DNA from: Psilocybe azurescens
Taxonomy: Eukaryota > Basidiomycota > Agaricomycetes > Agaricales > Agrocybaceae
DNA length: 64,000 nucleotides
Reading direction: 5' to 3'
Assembly (NCBI GenBank): GCA_023853785.1
Contig: JAJIRX010000684.1
Span: 1-64,000 of the forward strand
Shown here: piece after piece, positions 35,932 to 46,085 of the stretch
Layout: the number at the start of each line of letters is the position of its first letter
Numbering within the stretch: position 1 is the first letter of the stretch
Translations under genes and position numbers: made by a program
Notes under the pieces: model-generated
Databases searched by the model: none
The model's input: only the letters and a program-made list of their open reading frames with translations
Told to the model about the DNA's origin: nothing

Positions 35932-36837
35932 TTATCTCGACCATCCCAAGTCAAGAATCATCCCAAGGCCATACGGCCGCAGGTCATACAGGTACCAACC
36001 TACCCCTTCTTCGGACAGTGATCCTGGTGCAGACGACGGCGACGATTCCGAGCTTTGAGTTTCGTCATTTTCATGGGATGTTTTTGGTGACAAAACTTTT
36101 CTGTTGGATGAACTTGAAGAAGCGAATACCCTTGAAGAAAGTGACCGCAGGCGCGACCAGAATTTGGACTGCGTGGAAGGTTGGTTCACAGGCAACACAG
36201 TCTGGTTGGTAGCCAAGTTCAAGACTTGCGTAGCGTTTCCAGCGCCTGCATCCTGCAAAAGTTTGTTGTCCTCCGATGCCTTATGGCGTATTAGATTCTG
36301 GCTTAACCGCTGTACACTGAGATACTCCCAGTCTGTAATGTTAAAGGGCTCGAAGAAAACTCCAGATCCGGTGTCACACCAGCAGCGATCGGCGGCTCGT
36401 ATTACGGTAGGTAAAGGTTTAGAGTAGTTGGCCGGAAGTGTGGAATTGAGGGCTTCAGCAAACGTGGTGATGTTCTCCGACCATGGGGTGGTAAGCGGAC
36501 TGTCAATGGGAAAGGGCTGCCAATAGCATGAAGAGACGGAAAGAGTGGTCAGAAGAACGATGCAATAGAAACTGGAAAGGACTAATGAGATGAACGCTTC
36601 TACAGAAGATTAAACAGCAACTAACCATGGTTTGGCATGCAGTGTGAGGGACACGACAAAGAGAACAAGAAAATAGGGAGGTGCAGTAGGCAAAGGGAGT
36701 AGAAGAAGTGGTAGAAACCACCGCGTACACCTAGACAGGGGTGAGGACAAACAACATGAAGACCTAGATGAGTGAAGACATACCACATAGTCGCTGTATT
36801 TGTTCAAGCCTCGGCGTTGTAAGACTGACAGAGCCAT
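35932..36837 (-). CDS. Uncharacterised basidiomycete membrane protein
   Basis: Family not named, but the shape resembles a conserved group of basidiomycete hypothetical proteins. Begins MALSVLQRRGLNKYSDYV. A hydrophobic segment follows (RWFLPLLLLPLPTAPPYFLV, then LFVVSLTLHA), which is a probable signal anchor. Next comes a luminal or extracellular stretch with N-glycosylation sequons (ENITTF, LNSTLP, ANYS) and RAADRCWCDTGSGVFFEPFN, with two close cysteines. The C-terminal third is Ser-rich and ends RPYGLGMILDLGWSR. At least two introns (about 36734-36786 and near 36550-36620) are required; the first removes 53 nt but the downstream hydrophobic frame fits only if a further base is gained or lost, so one frame change is likely. 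Function unknown. It is divergent from the p23 gene. Confidence 0.62.
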
Positions 36838-36992
36838 TTAGCCATGCCGTCTGTCGGCCGCTGAAATGATCTGATGGCCGTCCCGGACTTCCTTTAAAAG
36901 TGTCTTGAACTTTCTGGAGGGTTCCACTGGACTGACTGAACCAGACATTCTCTTAATCCTCTTCTCCACTCCGCACAACTTACTCAGTCACC
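36838..36992. promoter_or_regulatory. Divergent promoter with p23
   Basis: 155 bp between the start codons of the minus-strand membrane protein and SBA1. CT-rich near 36955-36990. Confidence 0.4.
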
Positions 36993-37865
36993 ATGGTCCA
37001 ACATCCCGAAGTACTCTGGGCACAGAGGAGCTCCGATTCCGAAGAAGAGAAGGTATAATCTCTTGTTCTAGATCATCTTGATACCCTTTGACGCGTCCTT
37101 CACTTGCGCCTTTAGAATATTCTCTTCGTCACTGTCAATCTCCCTGACATCAACGAATCATCCTTAGTCTATGAATTGACCCCCACTTCCATTACTTTCA
37201 AAGCAACAACCGGAACGTATGTCTTTCCATTTTTCTCTTTTCTACTCTAGATTTATCTGCTCTACAGCCAAGAGAAGAAAGAATATGCCTTCGATCTCCA
37301 GTTTTTCCGTGAAGTTGTCCCTGAGGTTTGTCCAACAAATCCGATCGTGCAAAATCTTAATAACAACCTTCTTCAACAGAAATCAACACAGCGATTGAAC
37401 TCGCGCTCACTTAACCTCGTAATTCGTAAAAAAGACAAGGGAAGCGGAATATTGGCCACGACTGACAAAGGACAAAGTCAAGAATGCTTTCCTCAAAACT
37501 GACTTCAGCAAGTGGGTCGATGAAGACGAGCAAGCAGATGCCCCTGATGATACCCCTGATGACATGGATCCCATGGGTATGGGTGGAATGGGCGGTGGAA
37601 TGGGCGGAATGGGTGGAATGGGCGGCATGGGTGGAATGGGCGGCATGGGTGGAATGGATCTGGAAAAGGTAATTTATTTTAATTCTTTTCTTGATTCAAA
37701 ACACTAACACTTCTGCAGATGATGGCGCAAATGGGTGCAGGCGGTGGTGGAATGCCTGACTTTGGTGCTGGACCATCAGGATCAGCTGAAGCACAGAACT
37801 TCGACGATGACGACTCTGATGATGATGGTCCTCCTCCTCTTGAAGATGCTGAGCCGGCTAAATAA
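36993..37865 (+). CDS. SBA1: HSP90 co-chaperone p23 (Sba1/Wos2)
   Basis: Binds the ATP-bound HSP90 dimer and stabilises the client complex. Start MVQHPEVLWAQRSSDSEEEK; the CS domain continues NILFVTVNLPDINESSLVYE, then TPTSITFKATTGT and KKEYAFDLQFFREVVPEKS. The family signature is RSLNLVIRKKDKEAEYWPRL with TKDKVKNAFLKTDFSKWVDE. The C-terminal tail is a Gly-Gly-Met repeat followed by an acidic region (DDDDSDDDGPPPLEDAEPAK). Four introns of about 50-60 nt are seen. No frame errors in the coding part. Confidence 0.96.
37575..37657 (+). repeat. GGM-coding minisatellite in p23
   Basis: In-frame repeats of a 9-base unit close to ggtggaatg/ggcggcatg, coding Gly-Gly-Met, about nine copies, within the flexible tail of the co-chaperone. 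Confidence 0.85.
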
Positions 37866-38111
37866 ATAGACTTGAGGCATGTCTATCTCGTACATTGAGA
37901 AACCTTCACCCCTGCGTTTGCACTGATTCTACTCTACGATTATTGTGCGATGTTATACTTGTTTTTTTTTTCGGCCGATTAAAGCTGTAAACTGAAACTG
38001 GAATGGTCTCAATGATTTAATGTTTTGAAAGGGCTCATCGCCAGGATTAATTGAATTCATATAGATATAATAATGAGCCGATGCGTGTAAGTATGTGATT
38101 CTGTACTCCAA

Positions 38112-39526
38112 TCAAGCCACGGTGAACTACCAATAACAAATATTAGGATGGTTGAAGCCGATGACAAGATCGAGCGACTTACGTAGATCGCATCATCGAG
38201 AGAGCCGTGTTGGGCAACAGCGACCAAGACAGGCTGATGGTTGGCAGCAGTGTTGATGGAGGAAAGCTTGTAAAATCCAGAGGGGAGACCCTTATCAACA
38301 TCAGCGGTAAGAATGCCACCTTCAGCGGCAGCATTCAAACCCTTGAAAAAGGCGAAGACAGTAGGATCGTTGGTAGTGGTCTGATCCAAAGAAGTCAACT
38401 TTTCGATGACAACATGAGAGTGTCCGCGGATTATTCCTTGGGCGTTAATCTGCTGAGGAGCGGAAAAATAGTTCTCAGCTGCGTTGACGAAGTTCCCAGT
38501 CTCAAGGTTGCTAATTGCCATCTTGATGGTGAAGCTTTTATTTGCTGTTACTTTGGCGTTGTTGGGGGGGAAGACGAATTTCGACGAAGGCATTTTGACC
38601 TTGGCGGGAATGACACCCATAGGAGCTGGGTTGCAGGATCCATCGACTACTTGGGCACCATTGGTCAATGGCAGATTGACTGTCTTACAGAAGTTGATGA
38701 AGTTATTTGTCGAGGTCAACGAGGCAACTTGACCAGCAGTCGGTACATCTTGTCCGTCATTGGCAAAGCCTTTGGCGATTACAGCAGGATCGAGGGCTAA
38801 ATGAATTTCATCGATACGAAATTCGGATCTCGGTCAAAGTAACTTACTCAGTGATGTTTGGACATCGCCTCCGTTGCCTGCACCCTAAAAGAGAGATATT
38901 TCATTAGCCATGTAAAGACTGCATAGATAATGTCGGGCATACAGTTTCAGCGGTGGGCGGTGGCGCAGCGGCGGTGTCAGCAGGGGCTGCAACAGTCGAA
39001 GCAGAGGCATCTTGAGCACCAGTCTATGGAATTGTTTTGTGTGAGACGATTGGAACTGTCTTCTATGAAGAGACTACTTGCCGCAGCGAGACGTTGAGCT
39101 AAATCAGCTGGTGTAGTGCAAGCAACGCTTGTCCCAGCAGAACCAACGTTTGGGAGCGCACCACAACTTTGATAACAGATAAGCGAGGTCAGTGCTTATT
39201 ATAATCGATACTACTTACACAGTTCCGGCGGCACAGCCAAGGATAGAGAATTTGCCTCCGACACATTGGGCAAATTTGTCTCCCACGCAAGCATCCTCTG
39301 GAGCCGTACAAGGGGAAGTGGCGGTAAGTGTCTTAAATTTGTTGCTATATCAAAATAATTAGAATAGACACAGAACAGCATCACAATTAGCGCTCGACTT
39401 CAATGCAATGGCATCCTGGCCATTTTTAAGGCCGATTGTTGCTCTTCTGCTGATTACAGCTCTCTCAGGCAATGACACCGCTGACGCTGTCAAAACAACT
39501 GCCAATGTCACAAAACTGATCTGCAT
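38112..39526 (-). CDS. Secreted protein with CBM19-like module and conserved C-terminal domain
   Basis: Starts with a signal peptide, MQISFVTLAVVLTASAVS (39526). A six-cysteine, CBM19-like chitin-binding-type module follows: ATSPCTAPEDACVGDKFAQC, VGGKFSILGCAAGTVCGALP, then GTSVACTTP. An Ala/Pro/Thr linker leads to a domain shared with the gene at 43315: SGSCNPAPMGVIP, SSKFVFPPNN, SPQQINAQGIIRGHSHVVIE and LNAAAEGGILTADVD. The last exon is only FTVA-stop. The frames are intact throughout. One intron has a GC donor (39081-39080). The C-terminal domain is widely labelled ribosomal protein S17 in mushroom databases, which from this sequence is a misnomer, since the protein is secreted and unrelated to uS17. 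Function is unknown; a cell-wall role is inferred from the CBM19-like part. Confidence 0.82.
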
Positions 39527-40695
39527 GCTGAAGTTGAAGTTGATATAAATAAACGGGGAGTGTGGGCAAGAGTCGTAAGAAGGGTGACACCAGTGCCAAA
39601 GAGGAGACGAGACTCGAACAACAAAAAGACCAAGAACAAACGAATAAAAGACAAGGAATTGAATGAACAAAGAAGTTGCTAAAAATGATTTGCCATAGAC
39701 GCCCTTTATTCACTTTTTAAGTGATACCGCTACATAAGGCCCTAGCGTGATTTCTAGACTTGAATGGGCTAGCGTGCAGACGACAGATGGTCTCGGATGG
39801 TTGGTTTCACACTCGGAGCGCACTATGTAAACGCGTAAAATTCGCAAAGCCAAGACGTAGTCACACATGCTCACACATGGCCATGGTGGCCATGGATCGA
39901 CTGTTTGAAAATCAATCAAATCAAATCGACAACAGGTTGGATGCGCCGGTTCCTAGTGCAACAGTAATGATGGCCCCAAATTGAGACAGATTGACGTATT
40001 TGCTGGACGACCGCGGTGTTTTCTTGAAGCTTTGTAGGCGAAAGGATATGACATGCCGAAATGATCTCTAGAAACCGTCTACAGTCGGATATAGTGGTCG
40101 GAGTGTTTGGGACGATGCAAGGACATTGTAGATATGTACTACATTTCTGGCCACATTTTTGACACTGTATGTGACAGATTAGCTCAATCTTGTGAGATGG
40201 TATGTATCATATGTAATGATCGTGCGATGGTATAGGACGGTATTCATTTTCACAAATTATTGGTACAACATACAGTATAGCAAACTACAAGTACATTACC
40301 GATAATCAGCTTTAGCACAAACCACACTGGCAGTCCAAAAAAGTAAACTTGTCTTCCAAGGTACCGTATCAAAAATGTCCTGAAATCATCGCTCAGTCAG
40401 AGCAACACCGAGTGAATGATCAACAGCACTGGTGAATGATTACAACCACAGCATTTTCGTTCCGTATCTTTTGCTAACCAGTCGGGGGATCCGGGGTTTG
40501 ATTCTCTATACCGGAGTACGATTTCTAACTTTTATATTACTGACACAACAGATCATTTCTATCTTAACCTTCAAAATCTCCGTGGCACTACATAGTCTGT
40601 ATGTGCATGCAACAAGTCTAGGCAGGAGTCTGACTCTGATCGAAAGTAACCTGTAGCTTGTTATCGACTAGAGCCACAGATACCCTGTTCGAAGA
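39527..40695. other. Intergenic, about 1.2 kb, no gene seen
   Basis: Between the start of the secreted protein gene and the stop of the HAD phosphatase. Only short open frames on both strands; no domain found. It must contain the promoter of the secreted protein gene. Confidence 0.5.
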
Positions 40696-41830
40696 TCATG
40701 TTAACTTTTTGTACTCAATGTTAGAAACAACAAACTTTGTGAGGTCGCTAACTATGAAATCGGGTTGCGAACCCGACTCCAGAATTGTGTTCCGTAAAGT
40801 TGAGGTACACACAGCGAGTGTGAGACTACCAGCCGCCCGACCCGATTTCAAACCCGAGATCGCATCCTCGACAACTAAACCTAAAATTCTTTGAAATTAA
40901 CAAACAACCGTGTTGGCATTTCAGAAAATGTAAATACAGTTTTTGGGATCGATCGAACACCGTAAAGCACCCGCAAGATATGGAGCAGGGTGTGGTTTCC
41001 CTTCCGAGACGTCGTTAGAGGTGATAAGTCCAAGCGAAGGTAATGGAACGCCAGATCGTTCAAGAGCTCGAGGTGCATATTTATTTGAGGCTTCGTGAAG
41101 GGGCGATTGTGAAGGCAGGACAATGATTGGAGTAGCACTTGTTAATTACTGACCTGAAGTTACTATGGTCCACCTGGAACTCGTCGACGGATTTGAATTT
41201 AACTATTCAAAGTAGCGTTCAGTTTACCTGCATCGGCCCACCATTGTTTTCATAATTCGACCTTGAGAAGCAAATCGACTGCACCTGGCAGAGCCATTGG
41301 CCCTCCTTCAATAACTTCATCTTCGAAACGATCAATCTCTTGCTATGTGAATTGAAAATTACATTAGATCCATTGATGATGCCAAAATCTAAAGAATATG
41401 CGAACCAGGAGGCATTTTTCGTCCGTAATACCACAATATTCTTTCAAAGTGTCATACAATCTGCGACCATGTGTTGCGTGAGCTACCGACGCGGAATCGC
41501 CCAGGTTATAGTCATCGCTGAAAGTTTTCCATGCCTTCAGAACCCCCGGAGTAGAATCGATTAGCGTTCTGATCAAAGGAAGTGGACCATGTTAGTGGTA
41601 TGAGATCTTGCAGGAACAAAGGAACAGGAAACAGGTCATGTATATTCGGCTTTATCGAGCCCCAACAAGAGACATTGAGCGCAGCAGCTGCAAAAGTCAG
41701 GGACTTACCCATCCATGTCAAAAAGGATCTGTTGGCATCATTATTAGGACGTGAAACAACTGCGTATACGATATTCTAGGCAAGGGGATGTACATACAGC
41801 ATCTACGGTCGCAGAGACAATCGACGACAT
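40696..41830 (-). CDS. HAD-superfamily sugar/glycerol phosphatase (Gpp/Dog-type)
   Basis: Found by splicing; no single open frame shows it. The first exon codes MSSIVSATVDA and after a short intron comes ILFDMDG, the HAD motif I (DxD), then TLIDSTPGVLKAWKTFSDDY. The cap region is QEIDRFEDEVIEGGPMALPG. Motif II lies in SSSTRWTIVTS, with Ser/Thr after the strand. Next come NKYAPRALERSGVPLPSLGL and, with motif III Lys, ITSNDVSEGKPHPAPYLAGA. Motif IV is CLVVEDAISGLKSGRAAG with the Asp pair E-D. The tail ends DLTKFVVSNIEYKKLT. Six introns. By family this is a haloacid-dehalogenase hydrolase related to glycerol-3-phosphatase and 2-deoxyglucose-6-phosphatase; the substrate is not decided. Confidence 0.85.
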
Positions 41831-43314
41831 TACAGGTCGATGGTTCAAGATATTAATTTGGTCTTAGCTAGAAAGCTTGCCTAAAGCACTGTTGGTAATC
41901 ATTACGGGTTGGGTAAATTGTGGAAAATATCATAATGATCACTCGGCCATCATCGGCATTGTCTTGCTTTACCATTGGTTCAGGTTAGGAGATAATTGAC
42001 TGGGTTGTACTGTATGTACTGTAAAAATTTTAAAAAGATAGGCCACAGACTTATACTTAAAGACTTGGGGTGGCCCAGAGAAATGAGCCTCAGGTATATA
42101 CGTAAAAATGAATATTCTAGGCACATGTGATATCTAGGTCCATCTTTCGGCATTGCAGCCTCGTTACTGGATGACGCCGAATCTAAGTACTCCATTTTTA
42201 GCTAAACTCGTACAATGATCCATTACTGGCGAATCAGAGAGCCGCTGCGAGCAAGCATGATGTACCATTATCCAACATCTCTTGTTGAACAGAAGCCTAC
42301 CAGTTTCAATGGACCATGAGCGAACAGCAGGCCAACCGAATGTTGTTGGATTTTTTCGGTGTTCCTGTGAAGTGTGTACCAATGTGAAGGATATCATCTA
42401 TCAGGCCTCGAGAAATTTTACGCTCCCACGCATAAAAATCGTATAATGATGGAAGGAACATGACTGAAAAATAGAAAAGCTATCAGCTGGAGCCGTTGGA
42501 AGCCATGCCAGTCACCAAGGAAACCTAGAGTGAGTAACATTGTATTTTTAACTTCCCTGCAGGCCTTGAGGGTACAGACGAATGTGAATGAGGGCGGAGA
42601 AGAAAGCTCCAGTAGCACACTAGAATGTTGTCCGCACCAGAATTACAATGAAACGTCTATAGAGAAAGTCGGTTGTTCACTAAGCAGTGCTTGTCATGGG
42701 AAACGGACCCAATGCTATGGGAGTAAGCTACTTGTCACTGCTGTCTATCTTTAACTCACGAATCAGAAGGCTGTTGCAACGGGCGCTGAATTGAGAGGTC
42801 GGACATCTCAAAGTGGCCGCTATGAGACAGGAAAAACGGGGTATCAATACTCGGTGGGATGTCAAGGCAAAGCATCTTGATGAAGATGGCAGTTGCGATG
42901 ATACAACGGCAAGGACAAAATAAATATAGAATCTGTGAGTACTGAAGCCAATAAGCTTGCGCTTGCCATCCATTATAGATGTGAATCGACGCTGATGGGT
43001 GGTATGGTTAATATAGTTCCCTTGGGCTGTATCGGGGTGCCGTTGTTAGTATTTTGAGACGAAGAAAAATCTATTCATAGATATTCTAATAATAGAGTAC
43101 ACAACCCCTTGATTGACAGGGAGGGTATAAAGGTGGGCAGAGGGAAAGCAACCGCCCCACGTCCCTTGTTTCTCGTTCAGTTCCCTTTCTCCTTCCTTTC
43201 GTCTTCTCCACTTTTCGCGATCAGGTATCGTTTTTGCGGCTAGTCCTGCTCACACTCCCCTCCCCCTGATCAACATAATATTTCCCTTCTTTTATTTCAC
43301 CATCGTTTTTCACT
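41831..43314. other. Intergenic, about 1.5 kb, no confident gene
   Basis: Holds short open frames on the minus strand (42728-42973, 42418-42618, 42164-42397, 41980-42195) with plausible splice sites between them but no recognised domain; one has hydrophobic sequence (FYIYFVLAVVSSQL). They could be a small unrecognised spliced gene or decay. The right end contains the promoter of the secreted protein gene. Confidence 0.4.
43126..43131 (+). promoter_or_regulatory. TATA box of the secreted protein gene at 43315
   Basis: tataaa in ggtataaagg, about 185 bp before the ATG, followed by a long CT-rich tract (43160-43215) and a short leader. This arrangement is typical of strongly expressed basidiomycete genes. 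Confidence 0.6.
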
Positions 43315-44864
43315 ATGAAGTACTTTTCGCTCCTCGCTGTCATCACCCTGGCTGTCTCTGTGTCTGCTGCTAGCCAGAACCAACAGAACAACAGGAATAA
43401 CAACGTCTTCGGTGGAAATCGGGGAGGCTTCGGAAACTCCAACGGATTTTTCGGAGGTCAGCAATTCGGAGGAAACAACGGAAACGGACAAAACAACAAA
43501 AACCAGAACAACAATAACAAGTTCGGCAACAACAACAACAACGGTAATGCCAATAACAAGAACCTCAACAACAACGGCCAGGGGGCGAACACCGGCAAGA
43601 ACAACGCTGTGAGTAAAGCATCGACATTGCGTTATATCGATTAGTTGTAATGCTATACTTTTAGGGCGCTGCTTCATCTTCAGCTGCTGCCGCTGCCGCC
43701 GCTTCATCTTCTGCTGCTGCTGCTGCTGCTGCTGCCAAAGCTGGTGCTGCTACTAAAGCTGGTGCTGCTACCGCTGCCACAACCGCTGCCGCTGCCGCTG
43801 CCACAACCGCCGCTGCCGCCAACAGCGGTGATGCTCAGGCATCAACTAGTATGTAGTTGCGCCTTCACAGATTTGGACAATAAGCTTACGATTATTCATT
43901 TAGCTCTTGATCCCAAAGTCATTGCTACAGGATTCGAGAATGATGGTCAAGGTAATGAATGTCATCTTCAAACAGTGATTTTTTTTAGACTTACCTCGCT
44001 TGCTCCTAGATGTCCCGACTGAGGGCCAGGTTGCTTCATTAACGTCGTCGAACAACTTCATCAACTTTTGCTTGACGGTGCCCAACCTCCCCATCACGAA
44101 CGGAAAGCAGATAACCACTGGATCCTGCAACCCGGCTCCCATGGGTGTCATCCCGTCAACGGATAACATGCCGTCGTCAAAATTCACTGTGCCCAAGAAC
44201 GGAGACAGTCTCACCGAGAACACTCCCTTCACAATCACAATGGCCGTTGCAAACTTCCAAACTGGTGCTTTCGTCAACGCGCAGGAGAACTACTTCGCCG
44301 CCCCTCAACAAGTGAACGGGCAAGGTCAGATCATTGGCCACTCCCACGTTGTTGTTGAGCAGCTCTCCGCTCTTGACCAAACGACACCAACGGACCCCAA
44401 GAAGTTCGCCTTCTTCAAGGGTTTGAATGCTGCTGCTGTTGGAGGTGTTTTGACTGCCGATGTGACAAGCGGTCTCCCCTGCTGGTTTCTACAGGCTTGC
44501 TTCAATCAACACAGCCGCCAACCATCAGCCGGTTTTGGTGCCAATTGCTCAGCACGGTTCCCTCGATGATGCTGTCTACGTACGGATTTTAGTTTCATTC
44601 TTAAATATGTGCCAACTCTTACCTGGTTTTCTTTAGTTCACTGTGACCGCAGGTGCTGCTAGCGCTGCTCAGGCGAGCGCTGCCGCCGCTGGTGTTGCTG
44701 CCCCCGCTGCTACTGCCGCGTCTGCGTCGGCCAAGAGCGCAGTTGCAGCACCAGGAGCCAAAGTCGTTGCGCCCGCTAAAGTCGCCAACCCCAAGGCCGC
44801 TGCCAACTCCAAGGCAAACCAACAACAGAAAGGCAAACGCTCGCACCCCCGCGCTTTCCTTTAA
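43315..44864 (+). CDS. Secreted Asn/Ala-rich paralogue of the 38112-39526 protein
   Basis: Signal peptide MKYFSLLAVITLAVSVSAAS, then a very Asn/Gly/Gln-rich region (FGGNNGNGQNNKNQNNNNKF) of about 80 residues, and, after an intron, an Ala/Ser/Thr-rich linker. It joins the shared C-terminal domain: LDPKVIATGFENDGQ, DVPTEGQVASLTSSNNFINF, TGSCNPAPMGVIPSTDNMPS, NYFAAPQQVNGQGQIIGHSH and LNAAAVGGVLTADV. After the Tyr that ends the domain, an extra exon adds FTVTAGAASAAQASAAAAGV and a Lys-rich tail (KGKRSHPRAFL). There is no CBM19-like cysteine module, unlike the paralogue. One extra C in CCCC (44476-44479) breaks the frame inside the conserved domain; the paralogue is intact there and shows what was intended. 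Function unknown. Confidence 0.82.
43665..43829 (+). repeat. Ala-coding GCN trinucleotide repeat
   Basis: Runs of gctgct and gccgct within an exon, coding poly-Ala with scattered Ser, Thr and Lys. Confidence 0.75.
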
Positions 44865-45302
44865 TCGGTGATGACGGTTGAAGCTTGACGACTTTTCGAC
44901 GTAGTACATTATTTTTATTCTTTTGTTCATTGCCTACGCGTAAGCTAGATTCGCTGCGCATAATTTGATCTTGCTGTTCTGGATCTTTTCGAAATGTAAG
45001 AAACCCAATTCCAAAAGTAACGATGCTCGTTCCAGGCTAGAGAATTATTCAGTTTCCAAAACATAGAGCAAATTTGATATATCCTGATACCGCGGCAACC
45101 CAGTTGGACAGAAATTAGTGCGCGTCACGCTATAAACATGTTTTAGTTCATAGATGAAATGTTCAAGATCAAGTCATTGCAAGCTCTTGGGAGCAAAAAA
45201 TAGATCCTAACCCAAAGGATATGCAAGTTCTTTTATGTGGTTTCAACGAACAGGAATTAGATATTTTCCACGATGGGACAAATTAAATACAACCCTGAGT
45301 GA
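44865..45302. other. Convergent intergenic, no gene seen
   Basis: About 440 bp between the stops of the secreted protein gene and MGR2. Holds both 3'UTRs. Confidence 0.5.
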
Positions 45303-45905
45303 TTACTGCTCGGACGATGCGAGTCGCTTGCGTTCTGCTTGCCACCGCGCCTTCATGAGTTTCGCGCCTTCATTTCGAGAATGTACTGAAAGGGCTGGAA
45401 TGTATTGCAACTGGGCAATTTGCAGAGGAGAGGCAAGCGAAGAATCGTTGCGAATAACCTACCAATCTCCGTCAGACCTTGGGGCATGAAAAAGACTGGG
45501 ATAACCTACGGATCCAATTGATAGGAAAAACGAGAAAGTAGCTGCACTGCTAAGCATGTATTGAGAGAGCGTAGACAAAGCTCCCCGTGGTCCAGCTCCT
45601 CCTCTAGAAACAAGCAAGGGACATATAATCAGCCTGAAACTTAGCTTAACAAGTTACGAACCGTATTATACTCCAGGAACCAAAAATGAAACCTATGGTG
45701 AGACCAACACCACCACCCATGAGGGCGCCCATTCTTGAAGGTCGCAAGTGTTCAAGTCAGTGACCGGTAAGCACAGTGTCGCAAGTCCTTACTGCACTAG
45801 AAGCGTAGTATAAGCCATAGGACAGCTATCGTGTTGTATAAATCACAACGTACTCTTTTTCCAGACGGAGGGTTCACCTCCGTAGTTTGCAGGTGGAGGA
45901 GGCAT
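45303..45905 (-). CDS. MGR2: Mitochondrial inner-membrane protein Mgr2/ROMO1
   Basis: Small subunit that gates lateral release of preproteins from the TIM23 translocase. Found by splicing. Exon 1 codes MPPPPANYGGEPSVWKK. Then AMGALMGGGVGLTIGFIFGS with a GxxxG-rich first transmembrane helix, and WSIIRGGAGPRGALSTLSQY. The second helix is SSAATFSFFLSIGS. The final exon adds VIRNDSSLASPLQIAQLQYI and a charged tail of about 50 residues ending SSEQ, longer than animal ROMO1 but in keeping with fungal Mgr2, which has a C-terminal extension. Three introns: the last has donor gtaggt and acceptor attggtag. It is divergent from PEX10. Confidence 0.88.
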
Positions 45906-46085
45906 TTAGAACAATTCGTTTTTTTAAAGAAAGTAGATGTGGAAAGAGGTCAACCAGTCAAGAGAGATAGTCGAGTAAAAGAATTTCAATAGGACCGTTT
46001 GTTTCCCTTGATTCCAAACTGATGTCAACAAATTCCTCGGATACGCGAAGTTCCAGGGGTATTCACTGACGTCTTTCTGCCTACG
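45906..46085. promoter_or_regulatory. Divergent promoter of MGR2 and PEX10
   Basis: 180 bp between start codons. No TATA element recognised. Confidence 0.4.

Noticed and set aside
38112..39526. Ribosomal protein S17, as this family is often labelled
   Set aside because: It has a signal peptide and a CBM19-like cysteine module and shows no resemblance to uS17.
40470..40520. tRNA-like B-box text (ggggtttgattctc)
   Set aside because: No A box at the right distance and no cloverleaf pairing that I can find.
45235..45489. Plus-strand open frame of 84 codons
   Set aside because: It lies antisense to the C-terminal exon of MGR2, which has splice sites and family support.
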